Assembly: GCA_016713725.1 (NCBI GenBank)
Contig: JADJOO010000006.1
Location: 124,001-188,000 of the forward strand
DNA length: 64,000 nt
Direction of reading: 5' to 3'
Origin: Pseudomonadota bacterium
GTDB lineage: Bacteria; Pseudomonadota; Gammaproteobacteria; Steroidobacterales; Steroidobacteraceae
In this document: piece by piece, positions 39,468-49,971 of the stretch
Position numbering within the stretch: the first letter of the stretch is position 1
How the letters are laid out: each line of letters opens with the position of its first letter
The notes under the pieces: generated by a model
What the model was told of the DNA's origin: nothing
Database searches by the model: none
What the model saw: only the letters and a program-made list of their open reading frames with translations
Made by a program: the position numbers and the translations under genes

Positions 39468-40995
39468 ATGCTGCTGAATTCCGGACAGGTGCTGACTGAA
39501 CGAGCAAAGATCGCACCACGCGTGGAGGCCATCGTCGATACCGCGTCGGGCGCACGCTGCAATTTCCGTCAGCTCAATGACCGCGCCAACCAGTCTGCAA
39601 ACACGCTGCTGGCCATGGAGTTCAGGCCGGGCGAGCGCATCGCCTGCCTGATGCCGAACCAGTCGCAGTACATGGAATCTTTCTACGCGTGCGCCAAGGC
39701 AGGTTTCGTCTTCGTCGCGCTCAACTGGCGCCTGTCGGTGACCGAACTCTCGTACCAGCTCATGGATTGCGGCGCCGTCGCAGTCCTCTATGCCGCCGAG
39801 CAGAAGTCCCTGGTGGACCCGCTGCGGCAGCAGTTTCCGAACATCCGCTGGCTGGCCGCCGACGAGGGCGGCTACGCCACCGCGGTCGCAGAGGCGGCCA
39901 CCGCCGAGCCGCCGATCGGCGCGACCGGCACCGACCCTCTTTACATGATGTACACGAGCGGCACCACCGGCCGGCCGAAGGGCGCGCTGATGTCGCATGC
40001 CGCGAACATCGCATGGCTTGCCAGCATGCTGGCGACCTCGGACCTGCGCCATGGGGAACGCAACCTTATCGTTGCGCCGCTGTTCCACATTGGCGGGCTC
40101 GGGCTCGCGATGTCGGCCGTGTACCGCGGCATGACGACGGTGCTGTTGAAGCAGTTCGACCCGGGCGTCATGTGGGACCTCGTCGATGCCGAAAAGATCA
40201 CCGGTTTCTTCGCCGTGCCGGCGATGCTCGCACTGATGTACCAGCACCCGAAGCGCACGACGACTGCGCGATCCGCGCTGCGCTGGGTGATCTGCGGCGC
40301 AGCCCCCGTCCCGGTCACCCTGATCGAGGCCTACCTGGCCATGGGCGTGGAGATCCTGCAGGTGTACGGCCTGACCCGAGACACACGGCGGCATCTGCCT
40401 GATGTCGCCCGAGCACGCGCGCAGCAAGGTCGGTTCCACCGGCATGCCGTACTTCGGCATCGACGTGCGCGTCGTCGACAAAGCCGGCACGCCGGTGCCG
40501 CCTGGAATTCCCGGCGAGGTGGTCTCGCGCGGCCCGCACTTGATCAGCGGCTACTGGAATCGCCCCGATGCGACGCAGGAAGCGATCCGCGACGGCTGGT
40601 TCCACACGGGCGACATCGCCGAAGTCGATGCCGAGGGCTTCATCTACATCAAGGACCGCTCGAAGGACATGGTGATCACGGGCGGCGAGAACGTGTACCC
40701 AGCCGAAGTCGAGGACGTGCTGGGCGGGCACGCCGGTGTGCGGGAGGTCGGCGTGATCGGGCAGCCTTCGCCCAGGTGGGGCGAAAGCGTCTGCGCCGTG
40801 ATCGTGCGCGGCGACGACTGGAAAGGCGACGACGAACTCCTCGTCCAGGAACTCAGGACGCTGGTCCAATCGCGGCTGGCGCGCTTCAAACAGCCGAAGA
40901 CGTACGTCTTCATGAACGCGCTGCCGCGCAACCCGTCCGGCAAGATCCTCAAGCGCATGCTGCGCGAGCAGTTTCCCGGCCCCGCGTCCGAGTGA
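39468..40995 (+). CDS. Acyl-CoA synthetase (AMP-forming), frameshifted
   Basis: An SD-like run GGGGGGAG precedes ATG 39468. The first part holds the P-loop MYTSGTTGRPKGALMSH and ends in VYGLT; the second part, in the next frame, starts at MSPEHARSKVGSTGMPYFG and carries DRSKDMVITGGENVYPAEVE and the A10 lysine in PRNPSGKILKRML. Removing one C from the C run at 40375-40377 gives YGLTETHGGICLMSPEH, the normal A5 motif, and an exact 508-codon protein. It is likely an error of one base. With the divergent acyl-CoA dehydrogenase it would activate and start oxidising a fatty or aryl acid. Confidence 0.84.
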
Positions 40996-41040
40996 CGAGA
41001 CACTGTTGTGGCCGGTGCGGCCGGCCCCTATCCTGCAGGC

Positions 41041-42528
41041 ATGCCTGACCCGAACCGCGCCTCGTTCGCCGCCCGCGTCGCGGCGCTTGCCTCCTTGTTG
41101 CTTGGCGCCGCAGCCACCCACGCGACCGCCGATCCCTTCTCGGCGTTGATCGTTGCCGACGTTCCTGGCGCAAAGATCACCTCGGCGGCTGCCGTTGCCG
41201 CTGCGGGCGACCTCCCGGCGCACTGCCGCGTACAAGGCACGATCCCGCAAACGATCCACTTCGAACTCCGCCTGCCGCTCACGGGCTGGAACGGCAAGTT
41301 CTACATGGCAGGTTGTGGTGGCTTCTGCGGGTCGCTGGAGGCTGACCGCCCCGGTGTCGTCAACGCGCTCAATCACGGCCTGCGCCGTGGCTATGCGTCG
41401 GCCACGTCGGATTCGGGCCACGCTGGCACGAGCGTCACCGACGGCCGCTGGGCGCTGGACAATCCCGGCGCGGAAGCCGACTGGGGCTGGCGCTCCGTCA
41501 CCGAAACCGCCCGCGTGTCGCGCGATCTCGTGCGCGCGTTCTACCAGAGACCCGCCGCGCACTCGTATTTTGCCGGATGTTCCACGGGCGGCCGCATGGG
41601 GCTGATGTCGGCGCAGCGCTTCCCGCTGGACTTCGACGGCATCATCGCGGGCGCTCCGGCGCTCGACTACACGGGTCTCGTCGCCACGCAGGCCGCGTGG
41701 TACGTGCAGGCGAACAGCGATGCCGCAGGCAAGGAACTGCTCGACCGTGCGAAAGTGCCGCTCATCGCCCGCTCCGTGATGGAAGCCTGCGATGCCGACG
41801 ACGGCCGGCGTGACGGACTGATCGATGATCCACGGCGCTGCGACTGGCAACCTTCACGGCTGCGGTGCACGGGCCCGGACGGCCCGGATTGCCTGACGGC
41901 ACGCGAAATCGGTGTGCTCGACCATTGGTATATGCCCGTCACCGGCGGCGATGGGCAGGTGCTGTATCCAGGTGGCGCACCGAAAGGCTCGGAGCCGTTC
42001 TGGCCGGTGTGGCTGTCGGGCATGCCCGGCAGCAAGCAACCGGCCCTGATGGAGCGTTTCGCCAGCGATTTTCTCCGGTACATGGCCTTCGTGCCCGACG
42101 CAGGCGAGGCCTTCGACGTGCGCCACTACGACTTTGACCGCGACCCGGCGCGCCTGGCGACCATGTCACGCATCTACGACGCCGTTGACCCGGACCTCTC
42201 CGAGTTCCGCGAGCGCGGGGGCAAGCTGCTGCTGTTTCACGGCTGGGCCGATCCGATCGTGACGCCGCAGCGCACGCTCGACTATTACGACACCGTGCGT
42301 GCCCGCATGGGCGGCAACGAATCCACGGCGCAGTTTGCGCGGCTCTTCATGCTGCCGGGCGTCGATCATTGCGGGCTGCAGCCCGGCCCTGGCGCGAAGT
42401 CGCTTGAATTCGATCCGCTGCCTGCGCTCGAGGCGTGGGTGGAAAGCAACGAGGCACCAGATGTGCTGCAGATCCGCTGGCAAATGAATGACGGCAGCGT
42501 GCGTAGCCGCGACGTGAAAGCACATTGA
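41041..42528 (+). CDS. Tannase / feruloyl esterase family protein, exported
   Basis: Protein of 495 aa with a signal peptide (ALASLLLGAAATHATA). The PF07519 signature GCSTGGRMGLMSAQRFP carries the catalytic Ser, and later HGWADPIVTP and GVDHCGLQPGP carry Asp and His; the paired cysteines around the active site are kept. The family cleaves ester bonds of gallate, ferulate or terephthalate monoesters. The substrate here is unclear. It lies just downstream of the ligase and upstream of the ABC exporter, whose start it overlaps. Confidence 0.82.
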   Translation: MPDPNRASFAARVAALASLLLGAAATHATADPFSALIVADVPGAKITSAAAVAAAGDLPAHCRVQGTIPQTIHFELRLPLTGWNGKFYMAGCGGFCGSLEADRPGVVNALNHGLRRGYASATSDSGHAGTSVTDGRWALDNPGAEADWGWRSVTETARVSRDLVRAFYQRPAAHSYFAGCSTGGRMGLMSAQRFPLDFDGIIAGAPALDYTGLVATQAAWYVQANSDAAGKELLDRAKVPLIARSVMEACDADDGRRDGLIDDPRRCDWQPSRLRCTGPDGPDCLTAREIGVLDHWYMPVTGGDGQVLYPGGAPKGSEPFWPVWLSGMPGSKQPALMERFASDFLRYMAFVPDAGEAFDVRHYDFDRDPARLATMSRIYDAVDPDLSEFRERGGKLLLFHGWADPIVTPQRTLDYYDTVRARMGGNESTAQFARLFMLPGVDHCGLQPGPGAKSLEFDPLPALEAWVESNEAPDVLQIRWQMNDGSVRSRDVKAH

Positions 42529-44320
42529 GCGTCCCTGCAGACCGCCCGAAGTCGCGTTCGCTCGGCCCATTGCGGGCCCTGGTGCCCTACCTGCGCCCTT
42601 ATCGCGGCGTCCTGGTGCTTGCGCTCCTCGCCCTGCTGGTGGCAGCCGCCGCGATGCTGGCACTGCCGATCGCGCTGCGTTACCTGATCGACAACGGGAT
42701 TTCGTCGAAAAGCAGCAACACGATCAACCAGTACTTCGTCGCGTTCCTCGCGGCGGCCGCGATCTTCGGCGTATTCGCGGCGCTGCGCTTCTACCTGGTG
42801 AGCTGGCTTGGCGAACGCGTCGTGGCCGACCTGCGCTCGGCCGTCTACGCGCGCGTCATCCGCATGGACCCTGCGTTCTTCGAGGTGACCCGCATCGGCG
42901 AAGTGCTCTCGCGACTGACGGCGGACACGACGCTGGTGCAGTCGATCGCGGGCGTCAATCTTTCGATCACGCTGCGCTCCACCCTCTCGCTGATCGGCAG
43001 CCTCGTGATGCTGGGCGTGACCAGCCTCAAGCTGACCGCCATCCTCGTGGTACTGATCCCGGTGATCATCGTGCCGCTGATCGTGCTGGGCCGCCGGGTG
43101 CGCCGGCTTTCGCGCACGTCGCAGGATCGCATCGCCGACACCAGCAGCATCGCCGGCGAAACGCTGAACGCCGTGCAGACGGTGCAGGCCTTCACGCTGG
43201 AACAGATCAACACGATCCGGTTCGACGCGGCGGTCGAAGACTCCTTCGGCGCGGCCGTGCGGCGCACGAGGACGCGCTCCACGCTCACGGCGCTCGCCAC
43301 GATGCTGGTCTTCGGCGCCATCACGTTCGTACTCTGGATGGGCGCACACGCGGTGGTGCGTGGTGAAATGACCGGCGGCCAGCTTGGCCAGTTCCTGCTG
43401 TACGCTGGATACGTTGCGATCGCGGCGGCCAGCCTCAGCGAAATGTGGGGCGAGGTGCAGCGTGCCGCCGGTGCGATGGAACGCCTGCTCGAACTGGAGA
43501 ACGCGCAACCCACGATCCAGGCGCCGGCGCAGCCTGTCGCGTGCCCGTGCCTGGGCGCGGCGAGCTCAGCTTCGAGAAGGTCACGTTCCGGTACCCGTCC
43601 CGCCCCGAAGCGAAGGCATTGGACACATTCGACCTGCAGGTGCGCAGGGGTGAGACGGTCGCGTTCGTCGGTCCTTCGGGTGCGGGCAAGAGCACGACGT
43701 TCCAGTTGCTGCTGCGGTTCTACGACCCGGAGTCGGGCCGGGTGCTGATCGACGGCGTCGACGTCGCGCAGGCCGACCCGCTCGCCGTCCGCAGCCGCAT
43801 CGGTCTCGTGCCGCAGGACACCGTGCTGTTTGCAGCGAGCGCGCGCGAAAACATCCGTTATGGCCGCCCGGGCGCTTCCGACGCAGAAGTGGAAGACGCC
43901 GCCAAGGCAGCCGCCGCTGATGAGTTCCTGCGCAAGCTCCCCGAGGGCTACGACACCTTCCTCGGCGAGCGGGGCACGCGACTCTCGGGCGGGCAGCGCC
44001 AGCGCATCGCCATCGCGCGCGCGATCCTGCGCGACCCGCCGATCCTGCTGCTCGACGAGGCGACGAGCGCGCTCGATGCGGAAAGCGAACGGCTGGTGCA
44101 GGCAGCGCTCGATCACCTGATGCAGGGCCGCACGACGATCATCATCGCGCACCGGCTCGCGACGGTGCTGCAAGCCGACCGCATCGTCGTCATGGACCAT
44201 GGGCGCATCGTCGCGCAGGGCACGCACGCCGAACTCGTGCGCGCCAACGAGCTTTACGCACGCCTCGCCGCCCTGCAGTTCGCGGACGGCGTGGGCACGA
44301 CGACGGAAGCCGCACCTTGA
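42525..44320 (+). CDS. ABC transporter, fused permease and ATPase (MsbA-like), frameshifted
   Basis: The N-terminal part has six membrane helices (LRPYRGVLVLALLALLV onwards). The ATPase has Walker A GPSGAGKSTTFQ, signature LSGGQRQRIAIARAIL and Walker B ILLLDEATSALD. The halves are in different frames that meet at about 43538-43545, in PVACPCLG / PVPGRGELSFEKV. Adding one base there yields an exact 598-codon protein, the usual size for lipid or drug exporters of this class. TTG start at 42525 overlaps the tannase stop. Likely substrate: lipid or hydrophobic compound. Confidence 0.84.
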
Positions 44321-45063
44321 GCGAAGGGCCGCAACACAACGATCTGGGCCAGCCCATCGGGCCGGCCCTGCCCGGCTGGCAGTCCCCGGCGCGTCCCGCG
44401 CAATGCCGGTTGCAAGGCCGGTACTGTATCGTCGAACCGCTCGACGTGACCAGGCACGCACGCGCGCTGTTCGACGCCAACGGCCGGGACCGCGAGCATC
44501 GCATGTGGACCTACCTCGCCTACGGCCCGTTTACACCGTTCGACGAGTACCAGCGCTGGCTCACCGAACGCGCAGCCGGCACCGATCCGCTGTTCCAGGC
44601 CTTCGTCGATCGGAGGTCGGGAGACGCGGTCGGCGTGGGCGCATTCATGCGCATCGACCCGCTCGCAGGGACCATCGAGGTGGGACACATCGCAATGTCA
44701 CCCGTGCTGCAGCGGTCACCGGCCGCAACTGAAGCGATGTATCTCATGATGCGTCACGCGTTCGAACTCGGTTACCGTCGCTACGAGTGGAAGTGCGACG
44801 CGCTCAACGCAAAATCGCGGCGTGCCGCCGCAAGACTCGGCTTCGTGTTCGAGGGCGTGTTTCGCCAGGCGACCGTCTACAAGGGCCGCAGTCGCGACAC
44901 GGCCTGGTATTCAGTCATCGATTCGGAATGGCCCTTGCTGCGCGAGGCGTTCGAACGCTGGCTCGACCGCGACAACTTCGATGCATCGGGAGTGCAGCGT
45001 GCGCGCCTGGGCGAGCTGCGGCGGTCCCAACACAAAGTCGACGGACGCCCGGACGCGGACTGA
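44317..45063 (+). CDS. GNAT-family N-acetyltransferase
   Basis: Protein of 248 aa resembling the RimJ/RimL-like branch. RYCIVEPLDVTRHARAL, MWTYLAYGPF and EVGHIAMSPVLQRSPAATEA correspond to acetyl-CoA fold elements, and RYEWKCDALNAKSRRAAARLGF is a family hallmark. Transfers an acetyl group from acetyl-CoA to an amine. Starts with TTG overlapping the ABC stop. Substrate unknown. Confidence 0.82.
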   Translation: MSEGPQHNDLGQPIGPALPGWQSPARPAQCRLQGRYCIVEPLDVTRHARALFDANGRDREHRMWTYLAYGPFTPFDEYQRWLTERAAGTDPLFQAFVDRRSGDAVGVGAFMRIDPLAGTIEVGHIAMSPVLQRSPAATEAMYLMMRHAFELGYRRYEWKCDALNAKSRRAAARLGFVFEGVFRQATVYKGRSRDTAWYSVIDSEWPLLREAFERWLDRDNFDASGVQRARLGELRRSQHKVDGRPDAD

Positions 45064-45067
45064 CCCG

Positions 45068-46552
45068 ATGTCGCGCATCGCGATCGGCGGTTTCCAGCAC
45101 GAGACGAACACTTTTTCGTCGACGCCTGCAACGCTCGCTGACTTCGAGGCGCCGGACGCGTGGCCGGGACTCGCGCGTGGCGGCGCAATGCTGGAGGCGG
45201 TGGCTGGCATCAACCTGCCGGCCGCCGGCTTCGTGCAGGAAGCGCGTTCACTGCATCACGAGCTGTTGCCGCTGACGTGGTGTTCGGCGCAACCGTCCAG
45301 GCGCGTGACGCACGCTGCGTACGAACACATCAGTGCGTTGTTGCTCGACGACCTGCAGCATGCCGGCAACGTCGACGGCGTCTACCTCGACCTGCACGGT
45401 GCAATGGTGGCCGGGCACGTCGACGACGCCGACGGCGAGCTGCTGCGACGCGTGCGTGCGCTGGTCGGTCCCGACGTTCCCATCGTGGCGAGTCTCGATT
45501 ACCACGCCAACGTCTCCACACTCATGGCACGAGCCGCAAGCGCACTCGTCTCGTACCGGACGTATCCGCACATCGACATGGCGGAATGCGGCGCACGCGC
45601 GGCGCGCGTATTGCAGGACCTGCTCGGGCACCCACGTCCGGCGGTCGCGCTCGAGCACGTGGATTTCCTGATACCGCTCACGTCGCAATCGACGCTGGTG
45701 GAACCGATGCGCACGCTGATGGACCAGGCGGGGAGGCTGCAGCAGTCGCCGCTGCTTTCCGTGTGCCTCATGCCTGGCTTCCCGGCGGCAGACGTCGCCG
45801 ATTGTGGTCCAGCCGCCTACGCCTGTGGCTACAACGACGCGATGGCGCGAGAGACCGTGGCGGGTCTTGCCCTCGAAGTGCGGGCGCGAGAGCACGAGTT
45901 CGCACTCGAGCTGTACTCCATCGAGCAGGCAGTCGTGGCGACGACGAGGCATGCAGCACCGCGTGGACGGCCAATCATCCTCGCCGATACGCAGGACAAT
46001 CCGGGTGCAGGTGGCCATGCCGACACGATGAGCCTGATCAAGGCGCTCGTGGCGAGCAACGCACGCGGCGTGCTCGCCGGGGTAATTTGTGATCCTGCGG
46101 CGGCTGCGCGCGCTCACGCCGCGGGAGAAGGCGCGCAGGTCGAACTCAGGCTCGGCGCGGGGTCCGGGACGCCGGGCGAAACGCCGCTCGTAGCGCGTTT
46201 CAAGGTGGTGGCACTGGGCAACGGCCGGTTTACCGGCACGGGCCCGTTCTACCGGGGCGCCCGATTCGAACTCGGACCAATGGCGTTGCTGGAGCTTGGC
46301 GGCGTACGCATCGCCGTGGCGACCCGCAAGCAGCAGGCGGCGGACCAGGCGATGTTCCGCCACCTGCGCGCGGAGCCGGCGGATTTCGCCGTGCTGGCGC
46401 TCAAGAGCTCGGTGCATTTCCGGGCGGACTTCGGTCCGATTGCGGACCGGATCCTGGTGGTCGAGGCTCCGGGACCGAGCATCGCCGATCCGGCCAGGCT
46501 GCCGTTTCGCAGGCTCAGGCCGGGGATGCGGACGAGTCCGCGGCGCCGCTGA
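45068..46552 (+). CDS. M81 family metallopeptidase (MlrC-like)
   Basis: Protein of 494 aa. RIAIGGFQHETNTFS at the N-terminus and DLHGAMVAGHVDDADGE, SLDYHANVSTLM and ADTQDNPGAGGHADTM are typical of the MlrC family (DUF1485/M81), whose name-giving member takes part in microcystin breakdown. His and Asp residues in these motifs would bind zinc. ATG at 45068, 4 bases after the GNAT stop. Members are widespread in bacteria without microcystin metabolism, so the true substrate is probably another peptide or amide. Confidence 0.85.
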   Translation: MSRIAIGGFQHETNTFSSTPATLADFEAPDAWPGLARGGAMLEAVAGINLPAAGFVQEARSLHHELLPLTWCSAQPSRRVTHAAYEHISALLLDDLQHAGNVDGVYLDLHGAMVAGHVDDADGELLRRVRALVGPDVPIVASLDYHANVSTLMARAASALVSYRTYPHIDMAECGARAARVLQDLLGHPRPAVALEHVDFLIPLTSQSTLVEPMRTLMDQAGRLQQSPLLSVCLMPGFPAADVADCGPAAYACGYNDAMARETVAGLALEVRAREHEFALELYSIEQAVVATTRHAAPRGRPIILADTQDNPGAGGHADTMSLIKALVASNARGVLAGVICDPAAAARAHAAGEGAQVELRLGAGSGTPGETPLVARFKVVALGNGRFTGTGPFYRGARFELGPMALLELGGVRIAVATRKQQAADQAMFRHLRAEPADFAVLALKSSVHFRADFGPIADRILVVEAPGPSIADPARLPFRRLRPGMRTSPRRR

Positions 46553-46613
46553 GCGAAGTACAATCCATCGTTTGTGGCGCTCGGCGGCGCCGACGGTTGT
46601 TGGGGAGGGCCAG

Positions 46614-46914
46614 ATGCGCAGAGTCCTGGTGGCGATCGACGGTTCGGAGACGGCCCTGCGGGCGCTCGATTTCGCGGTGCAGCAGGCGAGTCACGCGCCG
46701 GCTGCGGAACTGCACGTGCTGAACGTCCAACCGACGCTGAGCAAAGACGGAAGGCGATGCGGCCGAAACCATTGCTCGTCGGGCCGCCGAACTCGGTTGC
46801 GAATCGATCACGATGGGAACACACGGCCTGAGCTCGTTCGGCATCCTCTTCATGGGCTCCGTGGCACAGCGGGTCGTCCACTACGCGACCGTGCCGGTGA
46901 CGCTGGTGAAGTAG
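46614..46914 (+). pseudogene. Universal stress protein remnant with internal deletion
   Basis: It begins with MRRVLVAIDGSETALRALDF and LHVLNVQPTLSK as in UspA proteins, then jumps in another frame to EGDAAETIARRAAELGC, ITMGTHGLSSFGILFMGS and VHYATVPVTLVK. About 40 residues of the middle (the end of strand 2 to strand 3) are absent as well as the frame being off, unlike the single-base lesions elsewhere. The total is about 100 codons against a usual 140-150. GGAG precedes the ATG at 46614. Either a real deletion or a larger assembly loss. Confidence 0.7.
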
Positions 46915-46920
46915 CCGTGG

Positions 46921-48246
46921 CTATCTCACGTAGACGTGATTAGGCAACCAGAGCGCGATCTGGGGAAAAATGATGACGAGAGCAAGCCCAAGGACCATGA
47001 TGAGCATGAACGGAATGATCGACCGGTAGATGTCGATCAGCGTGACTTCCTTCGGCGCCATCGCCCGCATCAGGAACAGGTTGTACCCGAACGGCGGCGT
47101 GATGTAGGCGATCTGGCAGGTGATCGTATAGAGGATGCCGTACCAGATCGGGTTGAATCCGAGCGCGATGACCAGCGGCACGTACAGCGGCGCCACGATG
47201 ATCAACATCGCGGTGTCGTCGAGGAAAGTGCCCATGAGGATATAACTGAGTTGCATCAGCACGAGCACCTGCCAGGGCTCGAGGCCCCACTTCTCGAGAA
47301 ACAGGACTTCGACTGCCTTGACGGCGCCAAGGCCGTCGAAGACAGCGCCGAACGCCAGCGCCGCCAGGATGATCCACATGAACATGGCGCTCACGGCCAG
47401 GCTCTTCCTGAGCGTGTCCTCCAGCACCTTGCGCGTGATGCGGCCCTTGAACGCCGCGACGAGGGTGGCCGCGAATGCGCCGACGGCGGAAGACTCCACC
47501 ATGCTGGTGACGCCCATCACGAACAGGCCGGTCATCGAGAAGACGATCAGCAGCGGCAGGACGCCGGCCCTGAGCAGCCGGATCTTTTCACCCCAGGTAA
47601 TCTGCTGCCGCTCCGCGAGCGGCAGCGGCGGGCCCAGGTGGGGCTGCAGGTGGCAGCGGATCACGATGTACAGGATGAACAGCGCCGCCATCAGCAGCCC
47701 TGGCCCGACTCCGGCCAGCCACAGCTGGCCCACCGGCTGCCGGGCGATCATGCCGTAGAGCACGAGCACGACGCTGGGCGGCAGCATGATGCCGAGCGAG
47801 CTGCCGGCCTGGATCACGCCGGTCACCATGATCTTGTCGTAGCCGCGTTTCAGCAGTTCCGGCAGCGCGATCGTGGCTCCGATCGCCATGCCCGCCACGC
47901 TCAGGCCGTTCATCGCCGAGATCGCCACCATGAGCAGGATCGTGCCGACCGCCAGCCCGCCCCGCATCGGCCCGGTCCAGACGTGGAACATCCGGTACAG
48001 GTCGCTCGCGATCCCCGACTCGGACAGCATGTAACCCATGTAGACGAACATGGGCAGGGTCAGCATCGGATACCAGTTGAGCAGCGTGATGGTCGAGGCA
48101 AACGGCATCTCGACGGCGCCTTCGCCCCACAGTGCCAGCGCGAAGATCGTGGCCACGAATCCGATCGCGCCGAATACCCGCTGCCCCGTGAGCAGCAGGA
48201 GCATGAACGTCGAGAACATCAGGACGGCGATCGCCTCGTAGCTCAT
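46921..48246 (-). CDS. dctM: TRAP transporter large permease (DctM family)
   Basis: Protein of 441 aa with about 12 membrane helices. GAIGFVATIFALALWGEG, SAMNGLSVAGMAIGA, GVIQAGSSLGIMLPPS and YITPPFGYNLFLMRA are the signatures of DctM. It forms the transport channel. ATG at 48246 overlaps the dctQ stop (ATGA). It converges with the Usp gene (6 bases between ends). Confidence 0.9.
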   Translation of the reverse strand: MSYEAIAVLMFSTFMLLLLTGQRVFGAIGFVATIFALALWGEGAVEMPFASTITLLNWYPMLTLPMFVYMGYMLSESGIASDLYRMFHVWTGPMRGGLAVGTILLMVAISAMNGLSVAGMAIGATIALPELLKRGYDKIMVTGVIQAGSSLGIMLPPSVVLVLYGMIARQPVGQLWLAGVGPGLLMAALFILYIVIRCHLQPHLGPPLPLAERQQITWGEKIRLLRAGVLPLLIVFSMTGLFVMGVTSMVESSAVGAFAATLVAAFKGRITRKVLEDTLRKSLAVSAMFMWIILAALAFGAVFDGLGAVKAVEVLFLEKWGLEPWQVLVLMQLSYILMGTFLDDTAMLIIVAPLYVPLVIALGFNPIWYGILYTITCQIAYITPPFGYNLFLMRAMAPKEVTLIDIYRSIIPFMLIMVLGLALVIIFPQIALWLPNHVYVR

Positions 48247-48770
48247 GCGATTTCCCGGCCGGTAAACTTCGCGATGTCCTTGAAGAGGATCGAGATCGCC
48301 TGCAGCAGCATGAGCGCGATCCCCACGGTCATGATGATCTTGATCGGCGCCATCGGCGGTGCCCACGCCGAGTAGTTCGTCTGGTTGTACTTGAGCGAGT
48401 AGGCGCTGCTCGCGAAGCCACCGCGCACCATGAAAGCCAGGTAGAAGACCAGGAAGAACGCCGTGAGCGAGTCCATGAACGCCCGGGTCTTCGGCTTCCA
48501 GCGCTCGTACAGCACGTCCATCCGGACGTGTGCGTCGAGTTGCATCGAGTAGCCGCCGCCGAGGATGTAATAGGCAGCCATCAGGAACTGCGCCAGCTCG
48601 ATGATCCAGACGAACGGCACGTTGAAGACGTACCGGGTGATGGAAGCAAACAGCAGCACTCCCATGATGACCAGCGTCAGGTACATGACGAAGTAGCCGA
48701 GGACGCGGTTCGCGGCATCGACGTAGCGGACGTAGGCCTTGATGATTCCGGGCATCGCGATAGCGCTCAT
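48243..48770 (-). CDS. dctQ: TRAP transporter small permease (DctQ family)
   Basis: Protein of 175 aa with four helices; IMGVLLFASITRYVFNVPFVWIIE and the GGGYSMQLDAHVRMDVLY region match DctQ. It bridges the binding protein and the large permease. It is preceded by a hairpin that lies between it and dctP. Confidence 0.88.
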   Translation of the reverse strand: MSAIAMPGIIKAYVRYVDAANRVLGYFVMYLTLVIMGVLLFASITRYVFNVPFVWIIELAQFLMAAYYILGGGYSMQLDAHVRMDVLYERWKPKTRAFMDSLTAFFLVFYLAFMVRGGFASSAYSLKYNQTNYSAWAPPMAPIKIIMTVGIALMLLQAISILFKDIAKFTGREIA

Positions 48771-48814
48771 GGTCGTCCGTGCAAGTCGTCAACCGGAACG
48801 TGACCACAGGGCTC

Positions 48815-48849
48815 CCTTCCCCGACCCGCGCCGCCACGGGCGGGGAAGG
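48815..48849 (-). terminator. Intercistronic hairpin between dctP and dctQ
   Basis: A stem of about 13 pairs with a single bulged A at 48824 and an eight-base loop; arms 48815-48828 and 48837-48849. A second seven-pair stem lies at 48860-48875. No T run follows, so this looks more like an attenuator or RNA-stability hairpin than a full terminator. It could keep the level of the binding protein above that of the two permease subunits (inference). Confidence 0.55.
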
Positions 48850-48888
48850 ACCCTGCTAGCTGCGTCTCGACGCAGGCTCCGCTCGGGT

Positions 48889-49971
48889 CTACCGATACGG
48901 CGGACCGGCCTTCTCCATCAGGGCGTTGTAGTCCCGGAAGATCTGCACCACCTTGGCGCAGCGCGGGCTGGTCGCGGCGATCTCGTCCCAGAACTTGTGC
49001 GCCTCGTTCTCCACGGTCTTCCACTCTGCGGCGGGAATCGTCGTCAACTTCATCTTGGGCCCGTTGACGCGCAGATCGGCCTCGCCGGCCCAGTACCAGT
49101 GCTGGCGGTAGTAATGGGAACTGTCGATGCAGAGCTTGAAGAGCGTCTGCAAATGCTCCGGAACCTTCGCCCAGGCTGCGGTGTTGGCGAAATAGGAACC
49201 GATCCAGGCGCCGGAGATGTTGTTGGTAAGGAAGTACGGGGTCACGTCCGCCCAGCCCACGGTGTAGTCCTCGGTGATGCCGGACCAGGCAAGGCCATCC
49301 AGCTCGCCCGTCTGGATCGCGACCTGGACGTCGCCCCAGGGCAACGTGACGGGTACCACGCCGAATCGCGTGAGGAATTTGCCCGCGGTCGGGAAGGTGA
49401 AGATCCGCAGGCCCTTCAGGTCCGAGACCTTCTTGATCGGCTTGACGGTGTTGAAGTGACAGGGATCCCACGAGCCTGAGCTGAGCCAGGTGACACCCTC
49501 GACCTCGTTGTAGGCCTCCGCCCAGATCTCGTTCAGCCCCCACTTATGGAACAGGGCGGGTACGTCCAGGCTGAAGCGCGTCGCGAAGGGGGAAATGCCC
49601 ACCGAACACGCGGACGTCGGTCGGGCCACCGCGATGGAATCGTCGTCGCTCTGCACCGCGTCGATCGTGCCGGCCTGCATCGCGCGGAACAGCTCGCCGG
49701 TGGGCACCAGCTGGTCGGCAAAGTACAGCTCGATGACCATCTCGCCGTTGGCGGCCTTGTTGAACGCATCGATCGAGGGCTTGATGACGTGCTCGGCGAG
49801 GGCGGGGCCCGCGTAGGTCTGGAGCCGCCACTTGATTGTCGTCTTCTTCGCCGTGGACACGGCCGGTGCACCGACCTCGCCGGACTCCTTCTTGCCGCAG
49901 GCGGCCAGCAGTGCGGTAGAGGTCGCCGTGGCGGCCAGGGCCGCCTTCGTCAGAAATGATCTGCGCAGCAT
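48889..49971 (-). CDS. dctP: TRAP transporter substrate-binding protein (DctP family)
   Basis: Protein of 360 aa. The N-terminus MLRRSFLTKAALAATATST and LLAACGKK combine a twin-arginine-type start with a lipobox, so it should be a lipid-anchored periplasmic protein. WGDVQVAIQTGELDGLAWSG is the conserved ligand-binding stretch of the DctP/YiaO family, containing the Gln/Trp area that meets the carboxylate. It captures an organic acid. Homologues for mannitol-like and aromatic ligands share this variant. Ligand unknown; neighbours suggest an amine-linked or amino-alcohol catabolite. Confidence 0.88.
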   Translation of the reverse strand: MLRRSFLTKAALAATATSTALLAACGKKESGEVGAPAVSTAKKTTIKWRLQTYAGPALAEHVIKPSIDAFNKAANGEMVIELYFADQLVPTGELFRAMQAGTIDAVQSDDDSIAVARPTSACSVGISPFATRFSLDVPALFHKWGLNEIWAEAYNEVEGVTWLSSGSWDPCHFNTVKPIKKVSDLKGLRIFTFPTAGKFLTRFGVVPVTLPWGDVQVAIQTGELDGLAWSGITEDYTVGWADVTPYFLTNNISGAWIGSYFANTAAWAKVPEHLQTLFKLCIDSSHYYRQHWYWAGEADLRVNGPKMKLTTIPAAEWKTVENEAHKFWDEIAATSPRCAKVVQIFRDYNALMEKAGPPYR

